Below are positions 17,616 through 26,872 of a stretch of 64,000 nt of DNA, one piece after another (position 1 is the stretch's first letter; every line of letters begins with the position of its first letter). The notes beneath the pieces were generated by a model, which did no database searches, had not been told where the DNA came from, and worked only from the letters and a program-made list of their open reading frames with translations. Location of the stretch: contig MNWT01000016.1 in NCBI GenBank assembly GCA_001872735.1, positions 62,001 through 126,000 on the forward strand, given 5' to 3'. A program made the position numbers and the translations under genes. The stretch is from Verrucomicrobia bacterium CG1_02_43_26. Lineage in GTDB: Bacteria > Verrucomicrobiota > Verrucomicrobiia > Opitutales > CG1-02-43-26.

Positions 17616-18833
17616 TTACTCCTGTTTAGCCGAAGGGCTCTTTACCGTCTCATTCATCCATTTTGCGTGCCGATATCGAAGATAACTGCCCCCTAATGCA
17701 AATGCGTAAGTTCCAAAAGCAACTGCCAAAGAAAGCAACTCTGGGGAGTAAAGCACTCCGTTGTTGCTTCTAAGACCCGTTTTGCTCATGAGATTTAATC
17801 CAATAGCGCTTGCTAAAAATTCACTCGTTAGGCCCATCGTTGCTGAAAAAAACATAATCTGTTGCAAGCAGTAGTTCACTTGATATAGGTAAGACAATTT
17901 AGTTTCTTTACCCTCAAAAAATGGATGTAACAAAAATGAAACTAAAGTTAAATATGAAGGAAAATTACCTGCTACCAAGTTCGCAACACTCAATATCTGA
18001 GGCCAACGCAGCAAAAATGACTGCTGTTGTATGATATGTCCGAGTTCGTGAGCCCCACTTGCAATGTTAGTTACACAATAGCTTTCAAATATTGATTGCT
18101 TAAGCCCTATAATATTAGATTGTACCACAGCAAATGCTTCAGGATAATCCTCACAATTATGACTCAAAACTCGAATGGTATTGTTTAACATTAGAGACTT
18201 GGGTAGTTTCAATACAGGACAGAACTCCAACTGATCGAAATCCACTATAACATCAAAATTTGATAGCTTTGCCATTTCGGATACAGCCTGAGCAGTGTTT
18301 ACCAATAGATTACAGTCACTGTTATACTCGCAATAATTTTCCGTATAATTTCCCATATATTCTACTAATTTAACCACAGGTAGCATTCCCATCCCGAATG
18401 GCAAATATTCTGTAACCTGCTCAATGGATCTACCAAAAGACTGCCAAACACTTTGGCTAAAGCATTGTAGAAAACTTTCTTTCCCCTTACAACGCTTTAC
18501 ATCCTCCTCCGTATACTTACCAGGCTCGCACTTAAAAAGTTCCGCAAGGGTATCAATACCAAATTTACGGATAGCTTTCGCACATAGCAGGAACTCCTCC
18601 CTGGAGTGCTTGTCTACAAAAGCTGTAAAATCTTTCTTATTATCTTCATTATCTAATACTTCCAGCGGCATTCCCTGTTCAATAAGGGCTACAGCCAAAG
18701 CAAGGTATTTACCCTTTAAGCCCTTTTGGCTTACTTCACGAACTAACTTTAGTTCATCAAAATCATTTTTATTATTAACAGATAAACCTAAACTCCTAGT
18801 AGGTATACGTATATTGCTATAATTATTTACCAC
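17616..18833 (-). CDS. Divergent YugP-like (Zn_peptidase_2) membrane metalloprotease with extra N-terminal domain
   Basis: A 405-residue protein with zinc motif HELGH at residues 262-266 (SGAHELGHIIQQQ), followed by hydrophobic helices and a possible third ligand Glu338 in TSEFLASAIGL. The C-terminal half (about 200-395) follows the plan of the YugP/Zn_peptidase_2 family: strand with substrate-like loop, HExxH, membrane helices, EF-A segment. The first 190 residues are hydrophilic, Cys-containing and not part of that family as I know it. The start is GTG with no clear ribosome site, and no signal peptide is seen. Target unknown; the gene stands alone between two convergent or unrelated genes. 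Confidence 0.6.
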   Translation of the reverse strand: MVNNYSNIRIPTRSLGLSVNNKNDFDELKLVREVSQKGLKGKYLALAVALIEQGMPLEVLDNEDNKKDFTAFVDKHSREEFLLCAKAIRKFGIDTLAELFKCEPGKYTEEDVKRCKGKESFLQCFSQSVWQSFGRSIEQVTEYLPFGMGMLPVVKLVEYMGNYTENYCEYNSDCNLLVNTAQAVSEMAKLSNFDVIVDFDQLEFCPVLKLPKSLMLNNTIRVLSHNCEDYPEAFAVVQSNIIGLKQSIFESYCVTNIASGAHELGHIIQQQSFLLRWPQILSVANLVAGNFPSYLTLVSFLLHPFFEGKETKLSYLYQVNYCLQQIMFFSATMGLTSEFLASAIGLNLMSKTGLRSNNGVLYSPELLSLAVAFGTYAFALGGSYLRYRHAKWMNETVKSPSAKQE

Positions 18834-18913
18834 AAGCTAAGAGTGTGTAAAAGAAACAACAAAAAGTCAATAATTAAGCAGAAAACAAAACAAACAGACT
18901 AAGTGGTTTTTTC

Positions 18914-19867
18914 CTAAACAAACTCCTGCCCATCCATCTGCTTGGCACGTGGGTGGCAACGCTCGTGTTCTGACAGCGTACGCCCGGCTTCGACACTTGT
19001 GTAGATTTCCGTGGTAGAAATATCCGCGTGGCCGAGCATTTCTTGTATGACCCTTAGGTCTCCCCCATTGGCCAGGATATGGGTCGCAAAAGAGTGGCGC
19101 AGTAAGTGCGGTTTAACATTCTTTTTGATACCCGCTAATGTCGCATATTTCTTCAGTATAAGCCATACAGTCTTGCGAGATATGGCCACCCCTAGCCTGC
19201 TCAAAAATAATTCGCTCCCTGTTTTTGTTTTCACAAACGCAGGCCGGCTAGACGTTAAATAGTTCGCCAGTGCCTCTAAAGCCATTTTACCAACAGGTAC
19301 AACCCGCTCTTTAGCGCCTTTGCCGTAGACCCGTAAAAAGCCGTCATCCATATCCACTGATTGCAAGAGTAAGCCGCATAGCTCAGAAACACGCAGCCCG
19401 CTGCTGTATAAGAGCTCTAGCATGGCTCTATCTCTGATTCCCTGAAGGCTATGGAGGTCCGGTGATTCGATTAATGCCTCTACCTCCTGAACCGTGAGCA
19501 CATTTGGCAACCTACGCACGCGCTTGGGCCCTTGAAAGAGTTCCGTAAAATTATCCCCCCGGGCACCCTCTTTATATAAATAAAGCGCAAACATACGTAA
19601 GGCAGAAAGCTTGCGACTGAGAGTACTGACCGTGTAGCCTCTTTCGGTTAATACGCACAGCCACATAGAGATATCCTCGTGCTCGACAGTTCTCCAGTCC
19701 ATTTTCCCTCGTTTAGATAAGAAATGAGCACATTGGGAGAGATCACTCTCATAACTATCGCATGTATTATTTGCAAGCCCCTGTTCCAGAGTAATATAGG
19801 CTAAAAACTGGCCAATCGGCTCCAAAAGCGTTTCCGGCAAAAGCGGTTTTTCAAGAATCTCATCCAT
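18914..19867 (-). CDS. xerD: Tyrosine recombinase XerD/XerC
   Basis: XerC/D resolve chromosome dimers at dif. From the ATG at 19867 the protein has 317 residues: an N-terminal SAM-like core-binding domain (about 15-105) and a catalytic domain with Arg in SSGLRVSELCGL, Lys in GKGAKERVVPVG, HLLRHSFATH, LGHADISTTEIY and the nucleophilic Tyr in EIYTSV. The tail ending in HPRAKQM matches the XerD style. An upstream TTG (19909) is less likely. No dif-like site was recognised nearby. The call XerD over XerC rests on the tail and is moderate. Confidence 0.88.
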   Translation of the reverse strand: MDEILEKPLLPETLLEPIGQFLAYITLEQGLANNTCDSYESDLSQCAHFLSKRGKMDWRTVEHEDISMWLCVLTERGYTVSTLSRKLSALRMFALYLYKEGARGDNFTELFQGPKRVRRLPNVLTVQEVEALIESPDLHSLQGIRDRAMLELLYSSGLRVSELCGLLLQSVDMDDGFLRVYGKGAKERVVPVGKMALEALANYLTSSRPAFVKTKTGSELFLSRLGVAISRKTVWLILKKYATLAGIKKNVKPHLLRHSFATHILANGGDLRVIQEMLGHADISTTEIYTSVEAGRTLSEHERCHPRAKQMDGQEFV

Positions 19868-20019
19868 CAACACAAATTTAAACGCAAGTGAATTGGAATT
19901 CCAAAACAAAAACCTATAAAATTTAATTTCAGGCCAAATGCTATATAGCCTAAAAGCTTTTTGCTTTTCTATCGATTGACTTTCCGTCTTAATAAAGATT
20001 AAAGGTATACAATAATAAT

Positions 20020-21078
20020 ATGAAAAAAATCAGCAACACGAACCTCCTTGACATCACAGCTCTACCCACGCCGAAAGAGCTGATGCAAGAAATACCCCGT
20101 TCATCCAGCGATGAAGACTTTATAGACGAAAGCCGTAACGCTATTCACGACATTATATTCGGGAACGACAAACGCATATTGATCGTGGTTGGACCCTGCT
20201 CTATACACGATATTGAAGGTGGGCTAGAGTACGCTGAAAAGCTTGCCAAGCTTGCGGAAAAAGTATCCGACCGCATCTTTATTGTGATGCGAACCTATTT
20301 TGAAAAACCACGCACCTCGATTGGCTGGAAAGGCCTTATTTTAGATCCACACTTGGACGGTTCATCTAACATAAAAGAAGGCCTCAGTATTGCGCGTAAC
20401 TTTTTAAAAATGGTTTGCCTGCTAAAACTGCCTACAGGAACGGAATTTCTGGATCCCATCACACCTCAGTATATTGCGGACCTCACCTCTTGGGCATCCA
20501 TTGGAGCAAGAACAACAGAATCCCAAACGCACCGCCAGATGGCATCCGGTTTATCCATGCCCATTGGCTTTAAAAATGCGATAGACGGCAGTGTGTCTGC
20601 CGCGATCAACGCACTTAAAGCAGCAGGACAGCCCCAAAGCTTTCTCGGTATTGATGAAGAAGGTCAAGCATCCGCAGTGCGCACCAAAGGCAACCCGAAT
20701 TGCCACATCATTCTACGCGGCGGTAAAAGTGGGCCTAATTACGCCAACGAACACGTTGTTCATACTGCGGAACTGTTGGATGAGAGCGGGTTGAAACCGG
20801 CCATTATGGTTGATTGCAGCCACGACAACAGCAGCAAAAGCAATGATAAGCAAAAGGCAGTCTTCAGAAACATGATTGAGCAAATTATTGACGGCAACCA
20901 TACCATTATTGGCATTATGCTAGAAAGCAATCTGAAAGCCGGCAAACAAGCCTTTCCCCAGCCGATTGAGCACCTTACCTATGGATTATCCATTACCGAT
21001 GCTTGTTTGGGTTGGGAAGAGACGGAAGAATTGATTCTTGAGGCCTATGATGCTCTTAAGCCTCATTTTTCCGCTTAG
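20020..21078 (+). CDS. aroG: DAHP synthase, type I (AroF/AroG/AroH family)
   Basis: The 352-residue enzyme condenses phosphoenolpyruvate and erythrose-4-phosphate, the first step of the shikimate pathway. Family blocks are LIVVGPCSIHD, MRTYFEKPRTSIGWKGL, LPTGTEFLDPITPQY, GARTTESQTHRQMASGLSMPIGFKN (start and end of this block span about residues 167-191) and MVDCSHDNSSK. Which aromatic amino acid inhibits it cannot be read. It is probably transcribed alone, and mdh follows after 107 bases. Confidence 0.95.
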   Translation: MKKISNTNLLDITALPTPKELMQEIPRSSSDEDFIDESRNAIHDIIFGNDKRILIVVGPCSIHDIEGGLEYAEKLAKLAEKVSDRIFIVMRTYFEKPRTSIGWKGLILDPHLDGSSNIKEGLSIARNFLKMVCLLKLPTGTEFLDPITPQYIADLTSWASIGARTTESQTHRQMASGLSMPIGFKNAIDGSVSAAINALKAAGQPQSFLGIDEEGQASAVRTKGNPNCHIILRGGKSGPNYANEHVVHTAELLDESGLKPAIMVDCSHDNSSKSNDKQKAVFRNMIEQIIDGNHTIIGIMLESNLKAGKQAFPQPIEHLTYGLSITDACLGWEETEELILEAYDALKPHFSA

Positions 21079-21185
21079 AAATATTTAAAAGCAAAATCAC
21101 TTTTCGCTTCCACTCATTCGATTTGTGAGTTTAACTTAATCATTACCATTAATTTTAAGATAGAGAACCTTGCGTTTTACTTTTC

Positions 21186-22172
21186 ATGACAAAAAAACCT
21201 ATTAAAATTGCGATTACCGGCGCTGCCGGTCAAATTGGTTACTCCCTCCTTTTCAGGATTGCTTCCGGTGGGCTTTTTGGCCCGGATCAACCGGTATCCC
21301 TTCACCTCATTGAGATTCCACAGGCAATGGATGCCCTTCAAGGCGTTGTCATGGAACTAGACGACTGTGCGTTCCCCTTATTGGATAGCATAGTGGCAAC
21401 ATCTGATCTTAACGTTGGCTTTAAAGATGTGAATTGGGTTCTTTTAGTGGGCAGTGTTCCTCGCAAAGCCGGTATGGAACGCCAAGAACTGTTAGGCATT
21501 AACGGCAAAATATTTGTCTCTCAAGGAAAAGCGATTAGTGACAATGCCGCTTCTGATGTGCGAATTTTAGTTGTCGGAAACCCCTGCAACACAAATTGCT
21601 TAATCGCTCTTCATAATGCTCATGACATACCGACTAACCGTTGGTTTGCGATGACCCGTTTAGACGAAAATAGAGCAAAAGCGCAACTGGCCCAAAAAGC
21701 AGGTGTGCCTGTAACCGCTATTTCGCGGATGACGATTTGGGGCAACCACTCTGCTACCCAGTATCCTGATTTTTATAACGCCCATATTAACGGGAAACCC
21801 GCGCATGAAGTCATAGGTGATGATGCGTGGTTAAAGAACACCTTCATTCCCACGGTTCAGCAAAGAGGAGCTGCGATTATCAAGGCGAGAGGGCTATCCT
21901 CTGCTGCCTCTGCCGCAAATGCCGCTATAGATACCGTACGCTCGCTGGTTTATCCAACGCCTGAAGGTGATTGGAACAGTGTAGCGGTTTTCTGTGATGG
22001 CAGCTATAATTTCCCAGAAGGCTTGATCACCTCAATGCCGATTCGTTCTGACGGCAACGAATGGGAAATTGTGCAGAATCTAGATATCAATGCGTTTAGC
22101 CATGAGAAAATTCAGGCCTCATTGAAAGAGCTTTCTGAAGAAAGAGCCCTGGTAGATAGCTTGCTCGGTTAA
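21186..22172 (+). CDS. mdh: Malate dehydrogenase
   Basis: The 328-residue protein oxidises malate to oxaloacetate with NAD in the TCA cycle. It begins with the nucleotide-binding [19 protein letters not shown] and carries [44 protein letters not shown] (substrate-binding arginines) and the catalytic His in [13 protein letters not shown]. The length and the GLFG insert place it with the cytosolic-type (327-333 residue) MDH group common in diderm bacteria. Confidence 0.96.
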   Translation: MTKKPIKIAITGAAGQIGYSLLFRIASGGLFGPDQPVSLHLIEIPQAMDALQGVVMELDDCAFPLLDSIVATSDLNVGFKDVNWVLLVGSVPRKAGMERQELLGINGKIFVSQGKAISDNAASDVRILVVGNPCNTNCLIALHNAHDIPTNRWFAMTRLDENRAKAQLAQKAGVPVTAISRMTIWGNHSATQYPDFYNAHINGKPAHEVIGDDAWLKNTFIPTVQQRGAAIIKARGLSSAASAANAAIDTVRSLVYPTPEGDWNSVAVFCDGSYNFPEGLITSMPIRSDGNEWEIVQNLDINAFSHEKIQASLKELSEERALVDSLLG

Positions 22173-22256
22173 CATTACTCATTCTGCCTCAAAAGGTTTG
22201 GGGACAACTAGTGGGTTGACGTTTTTCAGTTTTCGTTTTATAAAAGGGGACTATTG

Positions 22257-23381
22257 ATGGTTCCCTCTTATCAAAACCTTTCTACGATTATCCCCGTTGA
22301 CTTGCCATTGAGCATCGATACGGTTTTTCATCCGGTTCATGATAATAGTACGGATTTCGTTAAATGCATACCCCTGCAGGAAAATAGATACATGGTCGTT
22401 GCGGGAGACGTTTCCGGACACAGCCCTGAATCCATCCAAGTTGCAGCGCGCTTCCATAATCTTATAGAAAAGATACAAGAGGAGGGCATCTCCCCCCTTG
22501 CCGTTTGCAAATCATTTAATGAATATCTGGCAACGCAATGGAACAATAACCACGAGGGTGATTTATCCGCATCAATCACCTCATTAGCTGCTTCCTTTAT
22601 TACATTTGATTTAGCAAGCAATTCTATACAATTACTTTCCAGCGGCTTTCCCTCACCCACCCTGCACACAAGCCATATGGCACCGATGGTGAACCTAGGG
22701 AATGCTTCCATGCCAATGGGATGGTTTGACCCCTTTGAGCCCTACGCGCACAGCACAACATTTCCAGCCGAAGGGATCTTGTATCTTTGGAGTAACGGCC
22801 TTATAAGCCATGCGCGGAAGATGGATATACACCCCCTTTCGCTTGCAATTCTCCTCCTGCAAACAAAAGATGAAAGCGATACCCCTTTTCTAAAAGAGCA
22901 ACCGGATGATATTTTATTAATAAAAATCTCGTGGCCAAAATTAGATATGAAGGTGAGCACGTTGCCTCTGTTTGAAGCGAATTACGCAGGAAATACAAAA
23001 GATGATATAGATATGTTTCAAGCAACGTGGCGAAAGAGCATTCAGGCGATTCTACCGAGTTTGCACAAAGAGAAACTCAATAAGATTCTGCTGTGCACGC
23101 GGGAGGCTATATTAAATGCGTTGTCACACGGCTGCTCCCTCCAAAATTATCTTTTCAGCAGTATGCAAATGTGTATTTCCGCGGATATGAATTCAATTTT
23201 CGTACGTATCCAAGATGAGGGTACAGGATTTGATCCTGATTCGCCTTCATTGCAGCTGGCTAGAGGATTGGAAGATCACGTTCCTCTCGGACTGATCATC
23301 ATCAAAAGCCTTGCTTCTTGGGTTGAATTTAGCAACAATGGAAGTTGCCTGCTATTATCTTTCCACTTAGATAAAATTTAA
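22257..23381 (+). CDS. RsbU-type PP2C phosphatase fused to an RsbW-type kinase domain
   Basis: The 374-residue protein joins a SpoIIE/RsbU-like phosphatase (about 1-225; YMVVAGDVSGHSPES metal-site motif, SGFPSPTLH, LWSNGL) to a GHKL anti-sigma kinase domain (about 250-374; REAILNALSHG N-box and DEGTGFDPD). Such proteins both phosphorylate and dephosphorylate a STAS partner, and the next gene encodes one, so the two form a partner-switching pair in one operon. ATG 22257, preceded by AAAAGGGGA, is chosen over a TTG one codon earlier. No sigma factor is adjacent, so the final target is open. Confidence 0.85.
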   Translation: MVPSYQNLSTIIPVDLPLSIDTVFHPVHDNSTDFVKCIPLQENRYMVVAGDVSGHSPESIQVAARFHNLIEKIQEEGISPLAVCKSFNEYLATQWNNNHEGDLSASITSLAASFITFDLASNSIQLLSSGFPSPTLHTSHMAPMVNLGNASMPMGWFDPFEPYAHSTTFPAEGILYLWSNGLISHARKMDIHPLSLAILLLQTKDESDTPFLKEQPDDILLIKISWPKLDMKVSTLPLFEANYAGNTKDDIDMFQATWRKSIQAILPSLHKEKLNKILLCTREAILNALSHGCSLQNYLFSSMQMCISADMNSIFVRIQDEGTGFDPDSPSLQLARGLEDHVPLGLIIIKSLASWVEFSNNGSCLLLSFHLDKI

Positions 23382-23406
23382 CCGACCCAAATTTCGGCAC
23401 CTTTTT

Positions 23407-23763
23407 ATGTTAGATTATCGAATCGAGAATGAAACCCTCACCATTTCCATCCCTGGAGATATCTCCAGTACAAACGCCAGCGAAGTACAGGCCTCTATTA
23501 TTCAAATAGTAGAGACGAAGAATGTCTGGCAAAACAAATGGAATCATTTGAAAATCGATCTTACGCGTGCGGAAATTATAGATTCGCTGGGCATCAATGT
23601 GTTGATCAATGTTCAAAGAAAAGTGAAGAACAGGCCATGTGACATTGAAATCGTGATTGCCAGTTCAACGATTTTGCAGCTGCTCAGTTATACCAGAATT
23701 GATCAACAGATGAAGATCACTATGCTTGATGCTTCAGACGAACGAAGCCAATATTCAAGTTAA
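23407..23763 (+). CDS. STAS-domain anti-sigma factor antagonist
   Basis: The 118-residue protein is a single STAS domain with the expected phospho-acceptor Ser60 in EIIDSLGINVLINVQ, the position of the conserved DSxG in SpoIIAA/RsbV. It would be switched by phosphorylation, most likely by the phosphatase-kinase fusion encoded 25 bases upstream. Its last four bases overlap the end of the convergent gene on the other strand. Confidence 0.88.
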   Translation: MLDYRIENETLTISIPGDISSTNASEVQASIIQIVETKNVWQNKWNHLKIDLTRAEIIDSLGINVLINVQRKVKNRPCDIEIVIASSTILQLLSYTRIDQQMKITMLDASDERSQYSS

Positions 23764-24284
23764 ACGATCATACCGGCGGTATCCCGAATTAACCAATTTG
23801 AATTAACCGGTTTTTGCGAGCCTACTTTTTCAGAGAGGTCGTAGAGCGGCATTCCTTCTTCTGCTCCAGAGGCGGTGCCCAGTTGGTTTAATTGTTGAAC
23901 TCTTTTAGCGAGCTTGATGGCATCGCTTCCCATCGGCAAGGTAGTGACTTTGCCGTCTTCGGAGCGTAACATATAATAACCATCCCTGTATTCCAGAGTG
24001 ACTGCGGATGAAGCGCCGGTGCCAGATATCATAGCCTGTACATCGGGGTGATTGATGAGCTCATTTGAGAGATTTTTTTTCAAATTATTAATATCATCTA
24101 CGTTACTCACATTATTCTCCATTAAATAGGTACTTAACTCATTGGGAAGCTTACCGCTGTTTCGGACTTTCATAGCTTGCTCAAAAGACTCCTTGGGAGT
24201 TACCTCAGGAGCCTTGGGTGCTGACAGGTTATTGACTAAAGCTTTTCCAAGCGAGAAGAGTCCGGTAATTAACAAAGGGTTCAT
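23760..24284 (-). CDS. Orphan protein with its own sigma-54 promoter, possible flagellar accessory
   Basis: I do not recognise this 174-residue protein. The N-terminus (NPLLITGLFSLGKALVNNL) is weakly hydrophobic but not a clear signal peptide. The middle is polar and helical (PKESFEQAMKVRNSGKLP), and the C-terminal part, with LEYRDGYYMLRSEDGKVTTL, is strand-like. A near-consensus sigma-54 promoter lies about 58 bases upstream of its predicted leader, and TAGGAG precedes the ATG. The only other sigma-54 promoter I found drives the flagellar operon, so a flagellar or motility role is inferred. It follows ruvA on the same strand but probably has separate transcription. Confidence 0.6.
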   Translation of the reverse strand: MNPLLITGLFSLGKALVNNLSAPKAPEVTPKESFEQAMKVRNSGKLPNELSTYLMENNVSNVDDINNLKKNLSNELINHPDVQAMISGTGASSAVTLEYRDGYYMLRSEDGKVTTLPMGSDAIKLAKRVQQLNQLGTASGAEEGMPLYDLSEKVGSQKPVNSNWLIRDTAGMIV

Positions 24285-24353
24285 GGGGCAAGTATTCTCC
24301 TATAGGGTTATCTCATCACGCCTACACTGTAAACGCATCCAATTCCTAGAGAA

Positions 24354-24369
24354 GCAATAAGAGTGCCAA
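24354..24369 (-). promoter_or_regulatory. Sigma-54 promoter for the orphan gene at 23760-24284
   Basis: Read on the minus strand: TTGGCAC, five bases, TTGC, with GG (24367-24366) and GC (24355-24354) separated by exactly ten bases. This matches the -24/-12 consensus as well as the flgB promoter does. The start is expected near 24342. Confidence 0.75.
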
Positions 24370-24374
24370 TTTAC

Positions 24375-24986
24375 CTAACCAAGCGCTTTTCGAATCAATT
24401 CTTCTGCCAAGGCCTCTTTTCCTAGAGTCTTTACCGCGCTTTGAACCGCTTTATCAGCTTCAGTGAGCTTATAGCCCAAGGTTACCAGAGCGGCAATAGC
24501 GTCCTGAACGGCATTGCCGAATGAATCACCACCTGTAGCGGGTTCCCCCGTGCACATGGAAACCGTAGTTGTGCCTATAGAAAAGACCTTATCTTTTAAC
24601 TCCAGCACTAAACGTTCGGCTGTTTTTTTTCCAATTCCGGGGCATTTTGATAATAGCCCAACATCGCCTTTAGCAATTGCGTTTTTAATAGTATCAACAG
24701 ACAGCTTGCTCATAATACCCAGGGCAATTTTTGGCCCGATACCGGATACTTTTTCAACCAACAAGCGAAAGAAGTCTCGTTCCTCGCGTGATGAAAAACC
24801 GTACAACGTTTGAGAGTCCTCACGATAGACGACAATGGTGTGCAATTTTACATTATTCCCCACACGAGGCAACTTTTCCATAGTAGAGATGGGCATATTC
24901 ACCTCATATCCCAAACCGTTAGCGGTCTCTATAATGGCCTGCACAAGTGTGCTTTCAACGACTTTACCTTCAACTGTTACGATCAT
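24375..24986 (-). CDS. ruvA: Holliday junction branch migration protein RuvA
   Basis: RuvA binds four-way junctions and loads RuvB for branch migration. The 203-residue protein has the N-terminal OB domain (about 1-63), tandem helix-hairpin-helix motifs (VSGIGPKIALGIMSKL and CPGIGKKTAERLVLELKDK) and a C-terminal domain III (about 155-203) that contacts RuvB. It begins 11 bases after dapB ends. ruvB and ruvC are not in the window. Confidence 0.96.
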   Translation of the reverse strand: MIVTVEGKVVESTLVQAIIETANGLGYEVNMPISTMEKLPRVGNNVKLHTIVVYREDSQTLYGFSSREERDFFRLLVEKVSGIGPKIALGIMSKLSVDTIKNAIAKGDVGLLSKCPGIGKKTAERLVLELKDKVFSIGTTTVSMCTGEPATGGDSFGNAVQDAIAALVTLGYKLTEADKAVQSAVKTLGKEALAEELIRKALG

Positions 24987-24997
24987 ATAAAAATGAG

Positions 24998-25729
24998 TTA
25001 TTTATTTAAATTCAATACATCGCGCATGTTATAAAGCCCTGGTGCCTTTTGCGTGACTAGCCAACAGGCCGCACGTAGAGCTCCCCGTGCGTAAATAAGG
25101 CGATCCCAAGTACGCTGGGTTAATTCCAAGCGCTCTCCTTGGCCTATAAAATATGTGGTGTGTTCTCCTACAACATCTCCCCCACGCAGAGCGTGCAGGC
25201 CTATTTCATCTTCAGTGCGTTTGCCGGTGAGTCCTTCGCGGCCACATTGTAGATGTGATGTTTTGCCTCGGGCATTTGCGATTGTCTCAGCCAATGCAAG
25301 GGCGGTACCACTCGGAGCATCTACCTTCAGGGCGTGGTGGATCTCCATAATTTCGGCATGGTATGCTTTGCCTAACTTTTCAGCTGCTAATTCCGTGAGA
25401 TAAAATAAAACATTTACTCCGATAGCATAATTGCCGCTCATGAGAACCGGAATGGTGAGAGCTGCAGATTTGATTGCTTGAAGCTGTTCTAGGTTAAAGC
25501 CAGTTGTTCCGATCAAAATAGGTTTTTTATTTTTGAGCGCATAGTCCAATACCGCCAAACTGCCTTCAACAGTACTGAAATCAACAATAACGTCTACCTG
25601 ATCAGCCGGTATATTTAAATGCCCGCCACGCTCGATAGAATAGGCTATAGCTATGCCGGAATCCGGTGAAACTTCTTGAATAGCAGTTCCCATTCTGCCT
25701 TTGGCACCATTTAGCAATATTTTGAGCAT
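24998..25729 (-). CDS. dapB: 4-hydroxy-tetrahydrodipicolinate reductase DapB
   Basis: DapB reduces the product of DapA in lysine and diaminopimelate synthesis. The 243-residue protein has the Rossmann start ILLNGAKGRMGTAI, IVDFSTVEGSLAVL, IGTTGF and the signature MEIHHALKVDAPSGTALAL. It is the first gene of a minus-strand unit with ruvA. The upstream aspartate kinase of the same pathway is encoded at 62.7 kb. Confidence 0.96.
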   Translation of the reverse strand: MLKILLNGAKGRMGTAIQEVSPDSGIAIAYSIERGGHLNIPADQVDVIVDFSTVEGSLAVLDYALKNKKPILIGTTGFNLEQLQAIKSAALTIPVLMSGNYAIGVNVLFYLTELAAEKLGKAYHAEIMEIHHALKVDAPSGTALALAETIANARGKTSHLQCGREGLTGKRTEDEIGLHALRGGDVVGEHTTYFIGQGERLELTQRTWDRLIYARGALRAACWLVTQKAPGLYNMRDVLNLNK

Positions 25730-25824
25730 CTTTTATAACCATAATACTCATACCAATATATGCAAGGAAGACCTTTTCCTTAGTGGGTATTAAATTTTAC
25801 AGATAAAGAACCCTGCCTCGATGT

Positions 25825-25852
25825 TTGACATTGCACCTTCATGGTATAAAAT
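25825..25852 (+). promoter_or_regulatory. Promoter for the moxR operon
   Basis: A perfect TTGACA (25825-25830), 16 bases and TAAAAT (25847-25852, within TATAAAAT) lie 25 bases before the moxR ATG, giving a leader of roughly 18 bases. Confidence 0.65.
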
Positions 25853-25876
25853 GGTGACTATCCCCCTCATTTATTT

Positions 25877-26869
25877 ATGACGACTATGAACCTATCTGAA
25901 ATGAACGAACAAGTTAAGGAGGCTTCAGCGTGGGTGACACTCCTTAGGCAAGAAATCGGGCGAGTAATCATCGGCCAAAAGTACCTTGTGGACCGCTTAA
26001 TTGTCGGGCTTTTGGCAAACGGCCACGTTTTATTAGAAGGCGTTCCCGGGCTTGCTAAAACCCTCTCGATTCGCACGCTTGCTCAGGCCATACAAGCTCA
26101 CTTCCAGAGGATACAGTTCACGCCGGATCTGCTACCCGCGGATATTATTGGCACATTGATTTACAACCCGCAAAAAGCCGAGTTTTTCACTAAAAGAGGA
26201 CCCATATTCGCTAACATTATTTTGGCAGATGAAATCAATCGAGCTCCTGCAAAAGTCCAAAGTGCATTGCTAGAAGCGATGCAAGAGCGACAGGTGACGA
26301 TTGGCGATACTACCTACCCCCTGCCGGAGCCTTTTCTGGTACTTGCCACAGAAAACCCCATTGACCAAGAGGGCACATACCCGCTTCCTGAAGCTCAGGT
26401 GGACCGGTTTATGCTTAAGATCAAAATAGACTACCCTTCACAGGAGGAAGAGCTTAAGATCTTGAACACGATGGCTTCCACTAAACCGGACTATACCATC
26501 AATTCAGTCGTCAGCCCTCAGGAAATTTTGCGTTCCAGGAAGTTAATCGACTCTATTTACATTGATAACAAAATAAAGGACTACATCATCGATATTGTTT
26601 TCACGACACGTGACCCAATGCGTTTCAAGCTAAACCTAGCAAATATGATTCAGTTTGGTGCTTCGCCACGGGCAACCATTGCGTTAACCCTAGCTTCGAA
26701 GGCCTGGGCCTTTTTCCATGGCAGAGCGTTTGTAACGCCTCAAGATGTAAAGAATATCGCCATGGATGTACTGCGCCATCGTGTGATTATATCCTACGAG
26801 GCGGAAGCAGAAGGCCTGACTAGCGAAAATATTGTACAGAAAATCCTCGATACAGTCCCTGTCCCCTAA
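25877..26869 (+). CDS. MoxR-type AAA+ ATPase
   Basis: The 330-residue protein has the MoxR-type AAA core: Walker A EGVPGLAKTLSIR (about 54-66), Walker B ILADEINRAPAKVQSALLEAMQE, sensor LVLATENPIDQEGTYPLPEAQ and DRFMLKIKIDYPS. MoxR proteins act as chaperone-like ATPases with DUF58/VWA partners, and here a DUF58 gene follows after 3 bases. An ATG at 25886 is an alternative start. Confidence 0.93.
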   Translation: MTTMNLSEMNEQVKEASAWVTLLRQEIGRVIIGQKYLVDRLIVGLLANGHVLLEGVPGLAKTLSIRTLAQAIQAHFQRIQFTPDLLPADIIGTLIYNPQKAEFFTKRGPIFANIILADEINRAPAKVQSALLEAMQERQVTIGDTTYPLPEPFLVLATENPIDQEGTYPLPEAQVDRFMLKIKIDYPSQEEELKILNTMASTKPDYTINSVVSPQEILRSRKLIDSIYIDNKIKDYIIDIVFTTRDPMRFKLNLANMIQFGASPRATIALTLASKAWAFFHGRAFVTPQDVKNIAMDVLRHRVIISYEAEAEGLTSENIVQKILDTVPVP

Positions 26870-26872
26870 GCG

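Noticed and set aside
18943-18959. TTGGCACG...GGC sequence resembling a sigma-54 promoter
   Set aside because: It lies inside the xerD coding region, its -12 element is TGGC rather than TTGC, and no gene is correctly placed downstream.
19868-19909. TTG start giving a longer XerD
   Set aside because: The ATG at 19867 fits the normal N-terminus and the extra residues show no family similarity.
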